DNA from: Owenia fusiformis
Lineage: Eukaryota; Annelida; Polychaeta; Sabellida; Oweniidae
NCBI GenBank assembly: GCA_903813345.2
Contig: CAIIXF020000011.1
Location: 24,546,166-24,610,165 of the forward strand
Direction: 5' to 3'
DNA: 64,000 nt
The notes beneath the pieces are model-generated. The model was given only the letters and a program-made list of their open reading frames with translations. It did no database searches and was not told the DNA's origin. The translations under genes and the position numbers were made by a program. The first letter of the stretch is position 1, and every line of letters starts with the position of its first letter. Of the stretch, positions 48,541 through 59,437 are shown in pieces.

Positions 48541-48860
48541 AATGGAGGTATTGAAACGGAGGAAGAATTTACAGGGAGAATGGAGGTATTGAAATGGAGG
48601 AAGAATTTACAGGGAGAATGGAGGTATTGAAATGGAGGAAGAAATTACAGGAGAATGGAGGTATTGAAATTGAGGAAGTATTTAAAGGGAGAATGGAGGT
48701 ATTGAAATTGAGGAAGAATTTACAGGGAGAATGGAGGTATTAAAATGGAGGAAGAAATTACAGGAGAATGGAGGTATTGATATTGAGGAAGAATTTAAAG
48801 GGAGAATGGAGGTATTGAAATTGAGGAAGAATTTAAAGGGAGAATGGAGGTTTTGAAAAT
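48536..48860. repeat. 38-bp tandem array, about 8-9 copies
   Basis: Units of the form GAGAATGGAGGTATTGAAAT followed by GGAGGAAGAATTTACAGG repeat at 37-38-base spacing with few changes. One more unit, with the same downstream flank AATAATGTCAGTTAAT, occurs at about 47355-47400 on the other side of the LINE remnant. Confidence 0.9.
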
Positions 48861-50309
48861 AATGTCAGTTAATATTATACTTTGTACCTTAAGAGAAGAA
48901 AGTGATATAGCTGATATGTTAATGTTAGGAGGATAGAAACTAATAAAAATTTAATTTACAGCAGTAGCACTGTAACATTCTGACAGCCATTTGAAAATAT
49001 AAGCGAAGAGCGCTTTCTAGTGCAACTTTTGGCAAATTATGCATTAATATGTTACTTTGACAATGGCATTTGAGAATACAAATTTTGATAAATTGGTATT
49101 TGTAATACAACACATTTATCGGATAAGTAAGAAATGTTAAACACCACGCTAAAGGGACCTAGTCACACAAGTATTTTATTATCAAGCTTCAAAATATCAA
49201 CACGATCGATGGCTTGATTGTTTGTTGTGAACTCAGCGTTTATGTTGGCCCCAAAAATAAAACAAACGCACTTGCATATAGTCTAACCAGACACGAGGCA
49301 GGCGAAGCAACTTCCTCACTTAAGCTTTACATATATTTTCCATTTATATAGACGTCTTTTCAGCTAATTGTGGAAAAGATGTCACATGGTATTAGGCTTT
49401 GCCTCATATAAAAATAGATTTGCCTCACCTAGATATTCATTCTGGCTACACGTTTGTTCTCATCAACTTAAGCAACTTTAATTCATAATATAAGTTTAAC
49501 TGGTGTCTATTAGAATAATAAAGATGAACTACAACTAACTGGCTTTTAATTCCGATGATTTATTTTTTTACGACAATGAGTCACATTCACACATTGTTGC
49601 TATTGGAATGTTTGATAAATAAATTGCTAGATAAGATGCTATGTTTAATTTCTAATCTCTATATGAGTTAATGTGTCCCTTTTACAGAAGTTTTTCTATT
49701 AGATCTACAATTTTACATTTTATACCTCATCAAATACCTTTCAAACATGAATTTTATTTTTTGCATGACTTAGGAAAAATCAGGAACTTGTCTATTGAAG
49801 AAATAAACTGAGTCAGTATCAATGCTAATCAATTTCTACTACTTTGATAATTAGCACTGTAATATTGCAGGGGGACTAAAAAATAACGACAGCATGAACG
49901 TACAAGAATTGTCACTGGCGACAATTCAATTAAAAAGCAACGAGGGACTATAATTGGGAAATAGATACATAAAATACACAATAGTGTGTACAATAGTGAA
50001 AATCCAAATGAATTATACAGCAAACAAAACGAAACGTATAGACAAATGTATAACAATATTGTACAATAGGGAAAACACCAACTTAATCATATCACAACAA
50101 AGAAAACTAAACATATAAACAAATATGTATGCATTATGGACCGTCACACATCATAATTTATAATATATGCGTCATGCGACAAGGTTTCTTTACTGTTTAT
50201 GTGTACGTCTTCTCGAGCGTATCCGGGAATTCTTTTTTAAGTTACAGCCTCAGAGCCTACCTGAATTTAAACTATATAGAAGCATCTGAATGATTATACG
50301 TATACTCAC

Positions 50310-50483
50310 TTCTTTTTTTATTTCGGGGTAAACATTGTTTTTGGTTGGGTCTGTATTTAAAATCCATGGTGGTTGCTCATCCGTTGTGTTTTCCGCCTTT
50401 TTGGGTCTTGATTCATCATCGACATTTTGAAATAGATCTGTTCCATTAGTCCTTGGTGATCTGGTGGTCGTGTACTTATACAT
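50310..50483 (-). CDS. CNG channel gene 2, first coding exon (form A)
   Basis: The exon gives 58 codons from ATG at 50481-50483 to KKE, then GAA|GTGAGT, phase 0. It starts MYKYTTTRSPRTNG and is polar, with no membrane segment or signal peptide, as expected for a CNG cytosolic N-terminus. An in-frame TGA lies four codons upstream (TGA GGT GCG ATA ATG), so the start is well defined unless an intron intervenes. Splicing to 39123-39232 keeps the frame. Confidence 0.82.
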
Positions 50484-51695
50484 TATCGCACCTCATGGGA
50501 CATAAGACACTATCCACCATCATACATTAGATAGAAGCATAGTTTCTATCGAGATTATGCCCAAATGACTATTTTAATAATATCAATTATTTCTTGCTGT
50601 TTATCCAATCCAATATCATCCGAATTTTACGTGTCCGCATTTACGTAATGTATACATGGTAAGCCACTTAACAAAATTGGTTAACTCTTCCAATATGTAT
50701 TAAACAATCCTATATTGTTTTCCTCGACTTCATCCTCATCTGAGATATACGTTGCGCCACGATGGAAACCCCCATTCGCATACAGCTGTTGTTAAAAACT
50801 TACCGGTAGATATGTCAATAGTATTTAATGTTTTAATCCATGGATTCATCTGCCCCTTGCCATCAATCATATGCCAGTAAGATGTCTTATGAATCAATGC
50901 ATAGATTAAGATTATACTGTGTAAATGAATGTATAAAATCACTGCAGTTTTATTTCATCGATGATGTCGACAACAAGTTTCTACTTCAAACAATAATCGT
51001 TAACCTGAACGTATACAGCCCCTAACCAATATCACAAGCGCCGATACAATAACAGCGAACGTATTTATTAAATCTATGTAAATTTCATAATTACATTGTT
51101 CGTATCGTCTGATCATGCATGCATCGTGATAATGAAAACAGGACGCTCTTTTAGACGTTGATGGAGCACTTTATACAGAATCAAACCAGACACTTATGAA
51201 AATTCATGATCATATCATTTGTCGAGAAGAAATTTTGACGCTAAAAATCATTCATTCATTTTGTTCTTAAAATGCCATCGCCGATGTAAGGCCTTTTAAA
51301 ATTATTCATGACCAATATTTAAAAGAATATTACACCATTTTTATCTGGTTGATATGTTAAATATATCTTACGTTGTCTTGCGTTCTATCTTTTTTACACA
51401 AATTAGACTGAGGTAATTTGAGATTTACTATTCGAATTCGTAGTTTTATGAGAGTATCCTATACAAAAAGTGTCCGCCTCAAATACAGATATACCTAATT
51501 AATAAAGGAGGTAACGCAGATAAAAATAAACCCATCAATAAAATTTGAGCTTTGCTGTAAGGCGATTGAAGCCTCTGGAAGTATTAAGCATTAGAGATTG
51601 AAATAGCTCATAAGAAGACGAACTAAAAAGTAATGAATAATGTTTTATCTATAATTACATATAGTCCTTCTAAACCTTTATCATACCGGGGTCAC

Positions 51696-51818
51696 CTTGA
51701 CAACGGCAAAAACAGTTGTAAACAATGAAACTAATGAGAATTTTGGCACGTCTTTGTTGGCAGTGGCTGCAGTTTTTGACTGTCTGTATTCGTAGCCATT
51801 GTCATACTTTCTCATCAT
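51696..51818 (-). other. possible 41-codon exon, weak
   Basis: A minus-strand segment starting MMRKYDNGYEYRQSKTAATA and ending SLFTTVFAVVK is bounded by TACGTGCAG and AAG|GTGACC, phase 0 at both ends. The upstream tract is poor in pyrimidines and I recognise no family. It might be a third N-terminal variant of CNG2, an exon of a nested gene, or chance. Confidence 0.2.
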
Positions 51819-53429
51819 CTGCACGTATTTTTGTACAGGTATTTTACCTATGAATTGACTATTTTTGATCATCAAACACACCATTCTCGAGTTTGATCTT
51901 CATATATATTCAAACAATAACACAATGGAAACGCATTAACCATCGATTGCAAAAATACGATAAGTTCAACACACATAGTCACTAATTGGAAGACAACCAT
52001 GAAGAGACTTATGCAAGCGATCGTTGCTATTAACCACCATTTAATGCGTTTTCTAGAACAAAAGGTGTTATATAAATTATTTATGCCAACTAAGTCATAG
52101 TCAACTAGATGGAAGTGTAATTATGATATTATGTTAGTTGCGTGGTGATAGAAACTCCCAACAAATTGTAAATTGGACGTCGAAGAAAGTATATGATAAA
52201 CAAGAGTCGGGTTTCACATAAAAGCTTGGCGTTCCTTTTCATGTCATTCTTCAAATACTACATTGAATTTCCCTTGCTGCAAGGATGTTTCACGCTACTG
52301 ACGCTGTTTTTAAGTCATTGTATAGGACGTAGTTACCCGTTTAAAACCCCTTGAAAAGATCCCGTTCTCTTTTAAAACCCATCAAGAATCGACTTGAACC
52401 CCAAACAGAGGATGGCGTTCTTTTTTTAAACCAAAGAAGTTTACCATTTTTAACTTTCCGTTTTGTAGGAAACCTCAGAAGACCCGTCAAAAATTATTTT
52501 GCTTTTTCATTTGATGAAAGTATTGTTGTGGTGATGGTTAATTTGTGCCCATTGGGTGTTAGCTTCCAGCCCAAGCTCCCTTTCAGTGTCTCGTAATAAA
52601 ATATGTTGAAGACTAGCAATGCCACGGAGTTTGCTTCCAGCCTCTTGATTATTAGGCGTCTGTACCTTACGTTTTGTTAGTTACATTGACATATAGATCT
52701 TACACTAGCTTATTAACTTATGACTTTTTAAAATCCCTTTTATGATATATCTGGAAAATGCTCAATTGTTTCGACAGTTCAATCAAATTGAAGTAATTCT
52801 ATTATTGTTCTGTTTCACTTTTAAATGCACCTGCCCCCTGTCTGTTAGTGTTATGAAAAATACGTTGCCTGCATTAGGGTTAACTGTGAATTGAGTAAGT
52901 TCTATGGGACAACGTACATTCGAGTTGACAACGTACATATATGATTTTTTTTAATTATAGCCAAAACGTTAATACTTATTAAATCTTCAATATACCTTAA
53001 TTGTGTATTTTAAATATACGAAAGAATAGAGCACTGTTCGAAAGTCTTTTATCTTTATTAGAAAGTTAAATGTCTTCTCAAACGAATACACACAAACATG
53101 AAATCTTTAATGTATTCCTCAGATTATCTTTTTAAAACCTGCATAAAACATACATCATTGTCCTTGCTTCAAATTGGTTAAATAGTGACACCGTACATCT
53201 AAAGTGCACGACGGTATATTTTGTCACTGTACGTTGTCGATGGTTAGGCGCGGGTTATGGTCGCTGCAACACTGAACCACGGCAGGATGATACTTATTGG
53301 AGTTAGCATCATCCAAGATGGTGGACAAAATTCATTCTACATCAACAAAAAAACTTTCATTTTCATCATAAAATAATCGTTGAATTTACTCTGAGAAATG
53401 TCATTCAATATTGAACAAATATTTCATTC

Positions 53430-53545
53430 TACTGAGGTGAATACCTGTGCATCTTTCAAAAGTGATCTTCCGCGAAGCCCGAACGCCTGGTGGAATACCA
53501 CCTTGTGAAAGTGTCACAGGTATTCATCGAAAGTAGAATGAATAT
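53430..53545. repeat. short inverted repeat, about 35-bp arms
   Basis: ATTCTACTGAGGTGAATACC and the following CTGTGCATCTTTCA pair with TGAAAGTGTCACAGGTATTC and the rest of the right side. The loop is GC-rich. It is probably a small MITE. Confidence 0.65.
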
Positions 53546-53795
53546 TTGTTTTAATATATCACTATCTGTCTGTTGATTCCGTGGAATTCGACATCGTAGA
53601 TGGCTCTGCATTAATATCTGTTTAATCCTGATTTCTCACTTCACAAAAAGTTTTATAATTTTGAATTCATTTCATTTTGCAAGTTTATATCATTCCAAGT
53701 TTCCTTCATCCAATCAGCAAAAAAATGTTATCGAACGTTTAGCTGATTTTGTGGACATCTTCAATTATTTTCAACTTGTCTTCGTCGGAAAGGTC

Positions 53796-54493
53796 CATGT
53801 GCAGTATGGCAAGTGATTTAAACAGTCATATCTTTCACCGTGAGAACTGGGCATTAATACGGTGGTTTTATAAAAACAATGTTTTCTTTCAAGTGAAGTA
53901 CACATGATGATAAAAATATCAATCGAACAATTCGAAAAATTATGAATAGGGACCCTATGTAATAAAAATTTCAAAATGTTGAATCTATTTACTCAAAAGA
54001 GGATCTTCTTTTTCTAATTTTTATTCCATGAAAAGATTATGCAGCTAGTGGTCTAAAACTTCTTCAAAAATAGAATGGAGTTTTGAAGATATCAATTTTC
54101 GATGACCAAAATTATGCTGAAAACAATGGATAGCACGAGTTTTCCCTATGAAAAAATAACATGGGATATGTGGGTTTTAACTTTAACGCATTTCAACACC
54201 CATCCCCTTTTCAGAAATTGTTAATATAGTGTAGAACAAACTTTCGATATGTTAAACTTGAGAAAAACAAGATCCCCTTTTTCCGAAAATAAGCCTCACA
54301 TTTAAAATTCTTTTTAAAAATGCCAAGGTGGGGTCCTAAACCATAATATTTTGAGAGTTGGATTGATATTGTACTATCATGTGGACTTCGCTTGAAAAAA
54401 ACATTGTTTTTGTAAAAGCCACTGTATTTATGCCCAGAAAGTACTCATGGTGAAAGATATGGGCGTCTAAACTCACTTACCATACTGCACATG
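53796..54493. mobile_element. 698-bp palindromic MITE
   Basis: It starts CATGTGCAGTATGGCAAGTG and ends with its inverse. The arms stay similar for over 150 bases, including TATCTTTCACC and a GGGCAT motif. The middle is AT-rich. A half copy is at 44482-44724. Confidence 0.8.
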
Positions 54494-55419
54494 CACTTTT
54501 GTTTAAATCTTCTAGTCTGCCATTTTGACTTTCACTGAACGAAAACAAATTCTCATTGGAAATTCCCAGGGAGCGTGGAATATCGCTAGATATCCCACGG
54601 TTGTCTTATTTGATTAGCGTGACCATTGAATACCACCAGATATTCCATAACATCTGACCTATGTGATATTTGGCAATTAGCCAACCTGGTGCAGCTTTCT
54701 GCAATGCCTTCATATAAGATATTCACTTGTAAGAAATGCAACTCATCGTGTAATTGTATTATATTTCATTTTCTGCATTGAAATCAATTTATGTCTGATA
54801 TAGACGCATTTTTGAGCGGCTCATTGATATCTTACCAGTTCATGATAGTGTTACGCTTTTCAACTTTGATGATGATATTTTCTTACAGACTGTTCTGGGA
54901 AGCAGAATAGATTTTGATGTAGCCAATGATACCATTTATGAAATGTTCGTTATCGAATGTGCAAATACATGTTACAATAAAAATATATTTTAAAATAGAC
55001 ACGCTTGAATTGTAATGTTAAAATGTATTTAGAGTAATTTAACTTGTAAATATGTAAATGTTAATAATCCCTTTACTCTTCTGTAATATATGTTCTGTAA
55101 TGTGATATACATGTATTGATTGTTTTGCTCTCCAATTAAACGGAGGAAATAAAGAAACATAAACATAACGTGTGACCCAGTTTTGACCAATCATAGAGTT
55201 GCTAGCTAAATGGTGATATAACTGGAAAACAGCAACTCCATGGAGTAGCAAATCCCAACGAGCACTATAACATATATGAATCTGTATTTGTCACAAAAAT
55301 ATAAACATTTGAAACATTAGAGATACACGTATATCAGAATTTCTACCGATTTTAAAAGCATTTGGATGACCATTTAAGACTTTTAAAGGCACAAATACTA
55401 AAGGTAATTTGAATTTTCT

Positions 55420-55943
55420 GGGGAACAGATCAGGAAAACAATACCAAATAATGATGTGCCCTTTTCCTTCAATTTGTGAATAATATAGCCATAATTTGAA
55501 GATATCAGAAAATGATTGCGAAATTCCACACATGGCCGCGGCCGTTTTGAATTTTACAAGGCTCAAATTACAAAACCGATACAATATTTGCAATCTACTC
55601 TAATTTGCTTTTTATTATGAGTATAATGAAGCTATACTTTAGAAAGATCTCAAAATTAACGCGAATTCCTGTTTGCAGCCATTTTGAATTTTCTGAGGTA
55701 GAAATCAGAAAGACAATACAATAGTAATGATCTACCCTAAACTTTCTTCAATTTGAGTATAATATAGACATTCTTTAAAGGGATCAGAAAATTATTGCGA
55801 AATCTCATATAAGGAGGCCATTTTGAATTTTACGAGGCCCAAATTACAAAACCGATACAATATTTGCAACCTACTCTAAATTGTCTTTGATTTGAGTATA
55901 ATAAAGCTATACCTTAGAAAGATCTCAAAATAAGCGCAAATTC
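55420..55943. repeat. tandem repeat, period about 286 bp with half-unit similarity
   Basis: CAAATTACAAAACCGATACA recurs at 55563 and 55849. Between them, shorter related modules (GCCATTTTGAATTTT, GAGTATAAT, GATCTCAAAAT) recur at about half the period. The array leads directly into the TAACCC tract. Confidence 0.75.
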
Positions 55944-55944
55944 C

Positions 55945-55970
55945 ACCCTAACCCTAACCCTAACCCTAAC
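55945..55970. repeat. interstitial telomere-like (TAACCC)4 tract
   Basis: There are four perfect CCCTAA units, the complement of the common metazoan telomere repeat TTAGGG. It is too short to be a telomere relic by itself and is embedded in transposon-like repeats. Confidence 0.9.
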
Positions 55971-56114
55971 AAAATTTAAGATTTTCACGAAAAATTCCCG
56001 CCATTTTCAAGCGGCGGCCATCTTGGAATTTTTTGTTGCGTACAACTATTCACCAATATACATCTTTCCACCAAATATGAAGAAAATCCGCCCACTAGTA
56101 TTCGAGTTATCTTC

Positions 56115-56191
56115 CGGACAGACGGACTGACGGATCGACTGATTGACGGACGGACTGACGGACGGACGGGCAGACAGGCGGACGGACGGAG
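56115..56191. repeat. GGAC/GACT microsatellite
   Basis: Imperfect GACGGAC and GGACTGAC tetranucleotide repeats about 77 bases long occur near the end of the preceding repeat unit. Confidence 0.85.
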
Positions 56192-56242
56192 GGCTTCACT
56201 ATATCCCTACCAAACTTTGTTCGTTGGGATAATAATTGCATA

Positions 56243-56695
56243 TATCGAGGTCCCAAAAAGAGACACTTTTTACAAGTATTTTCTCAGCGACTGATACACC
56301 ACATTCACTGAGAATGTGTACATAGTAGCCTTAGAGTATCATTAGCAAGTTATAAAAATATAAAAAAAGATCAAGTAACTAATCTGTGAGTACTAAGGAA
56401 TTCAAAATAGCTTGTCAAAAAATCCCATACCCGAGCTCTGCGATCAGACTTTCCTAGTGTTTGTGCCAGTTTTCAGGTGATAGCATCTGATCAACCAGTC
56501 AAAATAGCTATGCGTGTCGTGCCTAATTAATTAATTGTCTATCTAATTAATTTTTTAGTACTCACATAATAATTTTATAGTTTTGTAACTTGCTAACGAT
56601 ACTCGTGGGCTACTCTGTACAAAGTTTCAATTCAGTGAGTTTATCTCTTCAATTGCTGAGAAAATACTTGTCTCACTTTTTTGGGACACCCGATA
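56243..56695. mobile_element. 453-bp fold-back element, mariner-type ends
   Basis: Left end TCGAGGTCCCAAAAAGAGAC and right end (inverted) TCGGGTGTCCCAAAAAAGTG are each followed by AAGTATTTTCTCAGC. Arms of about 200 bases meet at the centre. TA flanks both ends. No transposase is present. Confidence 0.8.
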
Positions 56696-57156
56696 CAAAA
56701 TATGTTAGTTTCTCCCTATACTATGGCTATGTTAGGTTATTTCTTTTATTCATTTAAGGTAATCACTTCAAATTACAAGTACAAATTGATCTAATTCATC
56801 ACAAACGTCACTACCCTAGGAGACACTCACATCTAAGACCTTGAAAAACCTTTCTTGAGAACACTTAGAATGTTCATCTTTACTCATCAAATTTGGGATC
56901 TATTGTAGATTAGCGAGCAGAAGAAAAGAGATTCTATTATTGGAATGGAATTAAATTGATCTTGAATTATAGATCATTCGTATCATCATGAACTAATGCA
57001 CAAATATCAATCGAATTGTATCATAGTTGTTAGATCATAGTTCGGGTTGCTATGGATCTGTTTTCCTATCTAGTTTAAAACGCTTTGCCTTTACCCTTAT
57101 GTTACAGGTACCTATACTTTTATAAACATTGTTTTTTCTATACACTGTCTTATACG

Positions 57157-57485
57157 CACTGGTGATCCGCTCGATTACGCTTCAGTAACAAAATGTCGGA
57201 ACGTTGAAGGTACGATTTTTCTTTTTTGCTTATTTCGCTCGTTGTAGGCAGAATCCCAACGACATATTTTCTCACAAACGTGTATCAGTATCATATGGTT
57301 TATGAAAGGTACATGTTTGCGAAAAAATAGCTCAGAAGACAACAGAATCGTCGATTTAATTCCTCACTTAAGTTACATAAACGGTAAGGGTTAAAAGTGC
57401 AGATCTTAAAAAGAAAAATCGCGCCTTCGACGTTCCGACATTTTGTTACCGAAACGGTTCCAGCGAAATCGAGTGGATCACCCGT
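57157..57485. mobile_element. palindromic MITE, copy 2 (shortened)
   Basis: This is the same family as 16916-17451: CACTGGTGATCCGCTCGATT start, AAATGTCGGAACGTTGAAGG, ATAGCTCAGAAGACAACAGA, ending GGATCACCCGTG. The right arm is mostly deleted. TATACG on both sides may be its target duplication. Confidence 0.82.
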
Positions 57486-57837
57486 GTATACGGTTATACG
57501 GGCTGTCATTGAGAAAGGATATGAGACATGTGCCATGTTGTAACAACATTAATTATTCTATTTCCAGAAATAATATGACCTCGAGACTGATGTAGGCACA
57601 ACCGATATGATCACTTTCATGCCACAACGATCTCCACTCGCTCTATCGGAAAGCAATTTCGACAGAGATCACATTCATGAGAAAATTTATTTCGCGGTAA
57701 TCTCAATTCAATACAGAGCTCAATAAAGTGATAACGAATCGGTACAAGTAGTTACCCTTGTCATTTTAAAATCCATCCTACTCGGAGTTCAGTTTAAAAG
57801 TGCACGTCTTTATATATGTTTCAAAATTTCTAAAGCT

Positions 57838-58935
57838 AACCTTGTATTCGCGAATGCAACTAACGCTTGTCGGCTACCGGATTAAGGTGCAGTGGTACTT
57901 AACAGGAAATGACAAAACAGGAAGTGACAAAAATGTGTCATTTTAAAACATTTTTTGAACAAAGATAACAGAGTTCTGTTTTGACCTCCAGACAATTCAA
58001 AACGTTCCATAAATCATTCACAGGACCAGGATCACAATGCCCATGGTCAGAATGACCCTAAACATGATGAAATAACTTTTTCAGCCTGCTGAAAATGTGA
58101 CTGAATAATAGCTAAAAGTAGCCCCATCGGGAAAGGTCACTGAACAGAATCTTTTGAATTTTTCAGAAAATGTACCCAATATATTGTTCTAACTGACGAA
58201 AATTTTCGAAAATTGTCTGAAACAAAAATGGCGGTCAAAAAAGGAAAATAGATCGCCTTTCAATTCATTTTTTTCATTTTTTTCTATTTCTACAAATGAT
58301 ATCACATTTTCAAAGATTATTTAGAGCATTTATATTGGGCACATTTTCAGAAAAATTCAAAAGATTATGTCCAGTGACCTTTCCTGAGCCCCTACTTTTA
58401 GTTATTTTCCAGTCACATTTTCAGAGGGCTGAAAAAGTTATCTTATCATGTTTAGGGTCATTCTGACCATTTACATAGTGATCCTTGTCCTGTAAATGAT
58501 AGGTGGAACTATTTGAATTGACTGGAGGTCAAAACAGAACTCTGTTATCTTTGTTCAGAAATATTTTTAAAAAGCCACATGTTTTTCACTTCCTGTTATC
58601 TCATTTCCTGTTAAGTAACACTGCACTTTAACCTCCTGTTTTATGACCAACTCATTTAGATATGAATGGCATAGTGGCAGGTACTATTCATATTTAAATG
58701 AGTTACCCGGATAATAGTAGCTATAGGTTAATCCGGTGTAAAATAAATTATGGTCCCCTGGGGATTATGATCCCCTTTCCTTACGGCCCTGACTCTGTTT
58801 AAATAATAAGGAAAATAATTGTAATTGGGTCACCATGTTAATCAATAGAGAGTAGGACCAAAATTTGATAGGACCACCTCCCCTTTTACACCGGTAGTCG
58901 TCAGGCGTTAGTTGCATTTGCGAATACAGGCTAAG
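57838..58935. repeat. outer inverted repeat split by a younger MITE
   Basis: Arms CTTGTATTCGCGAATGCAAC (from 57841) and the inverse GTTGCATTTGCGAATACAGG (to about 58930) share about 45 bases, including TACCGG. A 742-bp element sits just inside the left arm. A GGGGACCATAATCCCTGGGG-like motif at 58755-58790 recurs inverted at 60275-60310. Confidence 0.7.
57886..58627. mobile_element. 742-bp palindromic MITE with TTAA target
   Basis: GGTGCAGTGGTACTTAACAG and the inverse of AGTGCAGTGTTACTTAACAG bound arms of over 300 bases. These include the CTGTTTTGACCTCCAG-type motif and GACCCTAAACATGATGA. TTAA stands directly outside both ends (57882-57885 and 58628-58631). The centre carries AAATGGCGGTC. It is non-coding. 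Confidence 0.83.
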
Positions 58936-59302
58936 TAATATGAATGTCTCAAATGGCTCAATGAATGGAGGGATGGAAATAGAATGAAATATACATAAAA
59001 TTATTGAGAAATGTCCTGTAAATTATTAACTGTATTATACCATGATAAATAATCAAAAAGGCATGAATATATTAAATCTTGGAGGTATTATTTTAAGTTA
59101 ATTAGTTAAAGCCAGGAATGTACCAAGTGTCGACAAGAATAGACAATAATCTTCGATGGAACCGACTGCTTTTACAAACAAAGCATAAAAGATCTTTTGA
59201 ATAACCCTCGTATTTTCTTATTAATAATTAACTTATTCGGTTCAATTTGATATAACGCTTCCCTATCACAATTACACGACAGTAATAAGCCTTCATACTC
59301 AC

Positions 59303-59437
59303 ATTTTGATTTTCAGAAGGTGTCCATTTCATGTCAAGGTCATCGTCATCCATTGAGTTTTGACGGCGCTTCACCTTCTGGTCAAAAAGCTGTGACCTTG
59401 ACCTATAGGTCGCCAAAACAGCCTGTCGGAACGCCAT
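59303..59437 (-). CDS. candidate alternative first coding exon of CNG2 (form B)
   Basis: The exon gives 45 codons from ATG at 59435-59437 to SENQN, then AAT|GTGAGT, phase 0. It starts MAFRQAVLATYRSRSQLFDQ, a basic segment, followed by DDDDLD and MKWTPSENQN. An in-frame TAG lies four codons upstream. The phase-0 end fits the phase-0 start of the exon at 39123-39232, giving a 638-residue channel. It could instead be the first exon of an unrelated minus-strand gene, but no other acceptor exon is seen downstream before 50483. Confidence 0.6.

Larger units (their letters stand above)
39233..50309 (-). other. CNG2 intron 1 (11.1 kb)
   Basis: No host exon is supported. It carries a tRNA-like SINE head, two palindromes, a nested hAT-like insertion, a GC-rich TIR element, a 148-bp MITE, a minus-strand LINE remnant and a 38-bp array. 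Plain AT-rich sequence fills 39640-41190, 41700-43010, 45080-45530 and 48870-50300. Confidence 0.75.
33684..50483 (-). other. gene model: CNG channel alpha-type subunit 2
   Basis: Exons 50310-50483, 39123-39232, 35815-36023 and 33684-35146 join to 1956 nucleotides, 652 codons with stop, all junctions in phase (0, 2 and 1). The 651-residue product has the usual CNGA length and order: cytosolic N-terminus, six membrane segments with pore, C-linker, binding domain, CLZ. Introns are 11.1, 3.1 and 0.67 kb. A further possible first exon lies at 59303-59437. Sensory transduction is the known role of the family; expression here is unknown. Confidence 0.92.
50484..59302. other. 8.8-kb interval between the two candidate CNG2 first exons
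   Basis: It is either the upstream region of form A or an intron of form B. No firm exon is seen; a weak 41-codon candidate is at 51696-51818. Elements present are a short palindrome (53430-53545), a 698-bp palindromic MITE, an about 286-bp tandem repeat, a TAACCC tract, a GGAC microsatellite, a mariner-like fold-back and nested palindromic MITEs. Nothing stands out in 50500-51690 or 51900-53400. Confidence 0.65.

Noticed and set aside
52351-52596. 81-codon plus-strand frame
   Set aside because: No family signature or splice context; it lies next to sequence shared with the minisatellite tail at 18936, so it is probably repeat-derived.
55945-55970. Chromosome fusion or telomere relic
   Set aside because: Only four units, embedded in other repeats, with no change of gene content or orientation around it.
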